This document shows positions 61,901 to 64,000 of a stretch of DNA of 64,000 nt, in pieces (positions within the stretch are counted from its first letter, which is position 1; each line of letters opens with the position of its first letter). The stretch comes from Fibrobacter sp. UBA4297 (lineage in GTDB: Bacteria; Fibrobacterota; Fibrobacteria; Fibrobacterales; Fibrobacteraceae), in contig NZ_DGUZ01000018.1 of NCBI RefSeq assembly GCF_002394865.1, forward strand, positions 124,001-188,000. The letters are read 5' to 3'. The position numbers were made by a program, and so were the translations under genes. Below the pieces are notes generated by a model. It had not been told where the DNA came from, did no database searches, and was given only the letters and a program-made list of their open reading frames with translations.

Positions 61901-62886
61901 AGGTTGTTTGGGAACTGCTTTTTTAGGAAAGCCGCAAAATTGAGCAGGAACTCATTACCCTTGTCGTAACCATTCGCATTGTTGTAAAGTTTCATCCCGA
62001 CAATATCAAAATAAATGACACAGGGAATTCCGCCTGCAATCCTGATATCATCAGCAAAGTCCTCGCCACGCATGCGGGCATATTCCATGTTCGGAAGCCC
62101 CGTCAATGTATCGAAATAGCGGTCAGTCCTCTCACTTATCCTGTGGAAAATAGCATCCTTGCCATGCCATTTGATGAGGCTTGCCTTTAAAATCAGGTCG
62201 CCACCCGTGCGCGAATTAGGCACAATCACTTCGCCTTTCTCAAGAACTTCGTCAAGCGTAATCAGCTGAGGCTCATCCGGTTCAAAGAAGTAATCTTCAA
62301 ATGTAATCCCCGAATTAAAAGGTCTTACAGGCTTCCATATTTTTTCCACAGAAGCACTGAGCATATAAATTTCATGTGTTTTGGCATCAGCAATAACAAA
62401 CGGTTCTACGCTGTCATTGTTTAAAAATTCGATAAGGCTTGTATCAAATTCCTGACGGCAATCTTTACATTCTTTAAAAGCCTTGGTGACATCGTCATAA
62501 ACGACAACCGTATATTTGGAACCGTCCTTCAAAAAACGATGGTAACCCTGGGCATGCACCGTACAGTATTCGTCCTTGCCATACAATTTTTGACGGTAAA
62601 CAACCTCGTAGCGTCCGTCATTGGATTTTGCAAATTCCTTAGCCTTGGTTGCGACAAAAACAATATCTTCACGATGGACATCCCGATACATGTCCGTATT
62701 GAGGAACTTAATCAGGCTTTCACGGGTTCCTCCAGGCGGTTGCCACCGAACTAGTCCGTTAGAAACAAGAACTGTACGAATACGTCCATCAGCAAACTGA
62801 TAGACCGCAAGCGGGACCTCGGAGTTTTCCAACTCCGTCCACGTACCCTCTGGAAACAATAAAGAATCTTGCACCGACATAGCCAC
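58924..62886 (-). CDS. Large signalling protein: degenerate GGDEF, EAL, receiver and PAS-type domains
   Basis: The 1320-residue soluble protein has two PAS-like regions (about 15-245), a GGDEF fold (about 265-400) and an EAL domain (about 430-665). A further sensor region, a receiver (about 850-965) and two PAS-like regions follow. The GGDEF signature is SNDHF, so cyclase activity is unlikely. The EAL domain keeps EALAR, VEITES, DDFGSGYSSL, LKIDMVFL and AEGVET, so it should hydrolyse cyclic di-GMP. The receiver has LIDAALPKIDGF with the phospho-acceptor Asp but is internal, an unusual place. No membrane segment is seen. Input signal unknown. Confidence 0.88.
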   Translation of the reverse strand: MAMSVQDSLLFPEGTWTELENSEVPLAVYQFADGRIRTVLVSNGLVRWQPPGGTRESLIKFLNTDMYRDVHREDIVFVATKAKEFAKSNDGRYEVVYRQKLYGKDEYCTVHAQGYHRFLKDGSKYTVVVYDDVTKAFKECKDCRQEFDTSLIEFLNNDSVEPFVIADAKTHEIYMLSASVEKIWKPVRPFNSGITFEDYFFEPDEPQLITLDEVLEKGEVIVPNSRTGGDLILKASLIKWHGKDAIFHRISERTDRYFDTLTGLPNMEYARMRGEDFADDIRIAGGIPCVIYFDIVGMKLYNNANGYDKGNEFLLNFAAFLKKQFPNNLICRQSNDHFTIIADNRNVEEKLNEVRKYVKSVISKISMDVNVGLCKIDEFEDMLNASEKAKIACKVQKLSGDNFIRYYDDDLRKALVLQNYVVNHIDEAIEKGYIKVYYQPVVRTITETFCGMEALARWIDPQYGFLNPAVFIGALEESRQIHKLDSHVINIVCKEMRKEMDDGNPVVPVSFNLSRLDFIGCDIFEVVERALDKYKIDRDYIRVEITESIMASDSYVRNEIQRFRLAGYEVWMDDFGSGYSSLNTLKDYKFDELKIDMVFLSNFNEASRTIIRSTVRMAKNLGLKTLAEGVETKEQMEFLKGIGCEKVQGYYYGKPMPLKETLRHMAAMGMHIEDPKSRLVYSRLGSLDYLVDTPKAVMSFENGMFKFLFVNKQYEEQLQSLGFSGFKDAEDASNDPKNPVYNKLREIQQAAYRAPQQVTYATHGTYVFLTGRLVADINGARIYDMSFRNTHVSAEDSSSGSQNVVKFPVEAKTILLATVNLPNRSILEGILRSDYNLLFAEDGEQVLNILLEYGNKISIALIDAALPKIDGFKIIQKFRGEKREFQIPFIVMSDNMELAKEGVRLGAYQFILTPISNKEQVKSKIDGAIKNTELLHQLALNYMEYVPGGVILLEAMTGDILYVNGRALEIFDCDGVDDFRCLAGNKLEGAVLPEDYATVDEKLETLFRSGSALPTQTTYRIKTKKGTVKRIYHVGRFFRDTPYGRILSVFVSEDDMALKNYFGRKNAFKLFMASGEATHTKSYEPGYKAFLFWNLTKNSPVIRMEGISYIPEEMNGKYTYDAHYNYLLGLMSKDSVNVQKTANYTREKLILAYVNKRPVPPLNLNYNFKNGWFSIKSTFDMMADPDSGDIILKLQNENDTDVEAYKELTDAVVLNLYDQIIYIDGNTDKMLTLSSVDGKPMYVQRLISDSMDVLCRLFQIPLCSSEKFLEKARLNSATGETYGRKLISENGEVKFIRARALFNGSQKYIITVSDVTNMEY

Positions 62887-63100
62887 ACGCCTCCGTTACA
62901 CGGGGATGACAGCTAAAAGCCAACAACAGCTTTTTAGAGCATCCCCTTAACGAACCCATTACACCGCTCCCCCAAAAAATAAAATAACTTCTGATGTTTA
63001 AAATAATTTAATACTTCATAATATGCAAGTTTTATGCAAGTTTTATGTAATATTTTTGATTTTTTTGTGATTTTTTTCACTTTTGGGGGCATTTAACAGA
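62887..63100. other. Intergenic spacer with a short tandem repeat
   Basis: The spacer is AT-rich. TATGCAAGTTT occurs twice in tandem, followed by TATG (about 63021-63046). No gene is visible; the promoter of the large signalling gene (minus) should lie here. Confidence 0.45.
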
Positions 63101-63126
63101 AAAACCCCGCTTTTTAGCAGGGTCTG
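63100..63126 (-). terminator. Terminator after the short-chain dehydrogenase gene
   Basis: On the minus strand CCCTGCT and AGCGGGG pair (one G-U) around AAAA and are followed by TTTTT. Confidence 0.75.
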
Positions 63127-63154
63127 GCATTTGATTTTTTTAGTGACGAAAAGG

Positions 63155-63892
63155 CTAGCCGCAAACCTTACGGCCGGCCTCGACAGCTTCGGCTACAGTC
63201 TTCCCGACGTAATCCTGGGCACTGAACCAGCGGCCGCTCTTCTTATCGTCGAGGAGCACACTTACGAGAGCCCCAGGAACAACGCTTTCCGGGGCATTCG
63301 GGGCGTTCGGACCGCCAAGATCTGTGCGGAGCCAACCCGGGTCCATCACGTTCATCATCACGTCGGTGCCGTTCAACTTGCAGGCGAAATCCTTCACGAA
63401 CTTGGTAAGGGCAGCCTTTGCGCAAGCGTAAGCGGCAAGTTCCGGTTCATTGGCGATACCGCTCGTGGTGAGCTGCATACGTCCAAAACCGCGCTTGATC
63501 ATGCCCGGCAAAAAGTGATACACAATCTTCATCGGAGCAAAGAAGTTCACGGCCATCGCCTGGCGGAAATCGTCCATCGTGTTTGTCAGGTAGTCCGAAA
63601 AATAGTGGCTCATAAGGCCCGCATTGTTGAATACGAGGTCCACCTGCACGCCAAAGGAATCGATTTCGGCAAGGGCTGCGTCAATTTCGGATTCATTCTC
63701 GAGATTGCAGCCCACCGCCTTCACCTGCACGCCATACGGCGCAAGCTCAGCGATGACTTTTTCGGCATGGCTCTTGTCACGCCCCTGCAAAATGAGGTTT
63801 GCACCGAGTTTCGCCATTTCTATTGCCACAAGGCGACCCACACCACGGCATCCGCCAGTCACGAGGCACCACTTACCTTTTACATTGATCAT
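63155..63892 (-). CDS. Short-chain dehydrogenase/reductase
   Basis: The ATG at 63892 gives 245 residues; the longer frame from 63997 has no family match at its start. The Rossmann loop is LVTGGCRGVGRLVAIEMAKLG (TGxxxGxG), then NNAGLMSHYFSD, and the active site is Ser in MQLTTSGIANEPELAAYACAKAAL with Tyr and Lys in the YxxxK place (YACAK). It is a classical SDR oxidoreductase; the substrate cannot be inferred and the neighbours do not help. Confidence 0.9.
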   Translation of the reverse strand: MINVKGKWCLVTGGCRGVGRLVAIEMAKLGANLILQGRDKSHAEKVIAELAPYGVQVKAVGCNLENESEIDAALAEIDSFGVQVDLVFNNAGLMSHYFSDYLTNTMDDFRQAMAVNFFAPMKIVYHFLPGMIKRGFGRMQLTTSGIANEPELAAYACAKAALTKFVKDFACKLNGTDVMMNVMDPGWLRTDLGGPNAPNAPESVVPGALVSVLLDDKKSGRWFSAQDYVGKTVAEAVEAGRKVCG

Positions 63893-64000
63893 TCCGTTTC
63901 CCTTTGCGCCATGCGCGTATTCAAGTTTTATTCCATCTCTAAAAATACCTTTAGGCGAGATAAATGTAATAAACGCACAGTCGTTTTTTGTACACACCGG

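Noticed and set aside
1..64000. tRNA, rRNA, prophage or insertion-sequence genes
   Set aside because: I saw no tRNA-like GGTTCRANTCC loop with matching stems, no rRNA sequence, no phage structural genes and no complete transposase; only nuclease and ATPase remnants are present.

Overview
The window looks like a piece of a Fibrobacter chromosome (F. succinogenes-like). The clues are lipoproteins and secreted enzymes with poly-serine linkers, a lipoprotein of the Fibrobacter major paralogous domain type, a serine-linked secreted pectate lyase, and a type II-C CRISPR system like those of the Bacteroidetes/Fibrobacter group. I could not run any database search; all assignments come from reading motifs.

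Layout. 1-506: start of rmuC (minus). 745-4290: trpE and a trpG-trpD fusion behind a classical tryptophan attenuator. 4317-8040: accessory stretch with a truncated Rpn-type nuclease, a frameshifted small membrane protein, an AlbA_2-domain regulator with repeated operator-like sites, a poly-Ser lipoprotein and an HNH remnant. 8062-17335: complete type II-C CRISPR-Cas locus: tracrRNA (minus), cas9, cas1, cas2 and an array of 40 repeats and 39 spacers. 17336-44867: a very large sulfur-assimilation island. 44984-46744: pectate lyase (minus). 46913-54278: trpC-trpF fusion, a lipoprotein DHH pyrophosphatase-like gene, a GLUG lipoprotein, an unidentified structured RNA, a second trp attenuator, trpB and trpA. 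54363-63892: YbjQ-family protein, lipoproteins, aconitase, a 1320-residue GGDEF/EAL/receiver protein and a short-chain dehydrogenase.

Sulfur island. Sulfate would enter through a porin, Sbp, CysU/CysW and CysA. CysDN makes APS, an AprAB-type APS reductase makes sulfite, and a siroheme/ferredoxin protein of the AsrC type makes sulfide. Sulfide is then used by two O-acetylhomoserine-sulfhydrylase-like enzymes. Alternatively it travels on protein thiocarboxylates: a TusA-like protein, a ThiS-like carrier ending GGGQ, an E1 enzyme and two JAMM peptidases, plus a single polypeptide joining carrier, E1 and rhodanese. Next comes a family 2A encapsulin (SrpI) with a cysteine desulfurase carrying a long disordered N-terminal cargo region, then serine O-acetyltransferase. 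A methyltransferase resembling methionine S-methyltransferase and a cupin of the DMSP-lyase type sit in one operon with the first sulfhydrylase.

Regulation. Seven sulfur transcription units share the same promoter, AGTATTGGACA then TATATT (or TATTTT) with an invariant 18-bp spacer, which reads as one regulon. The trp genes are controlled by two attenuators whose leader peptides carry Trp-Trp or Trp-Trp-Trp and seem to start at or very near the first transcribed base; a third, decayed copy lies after trpCF.
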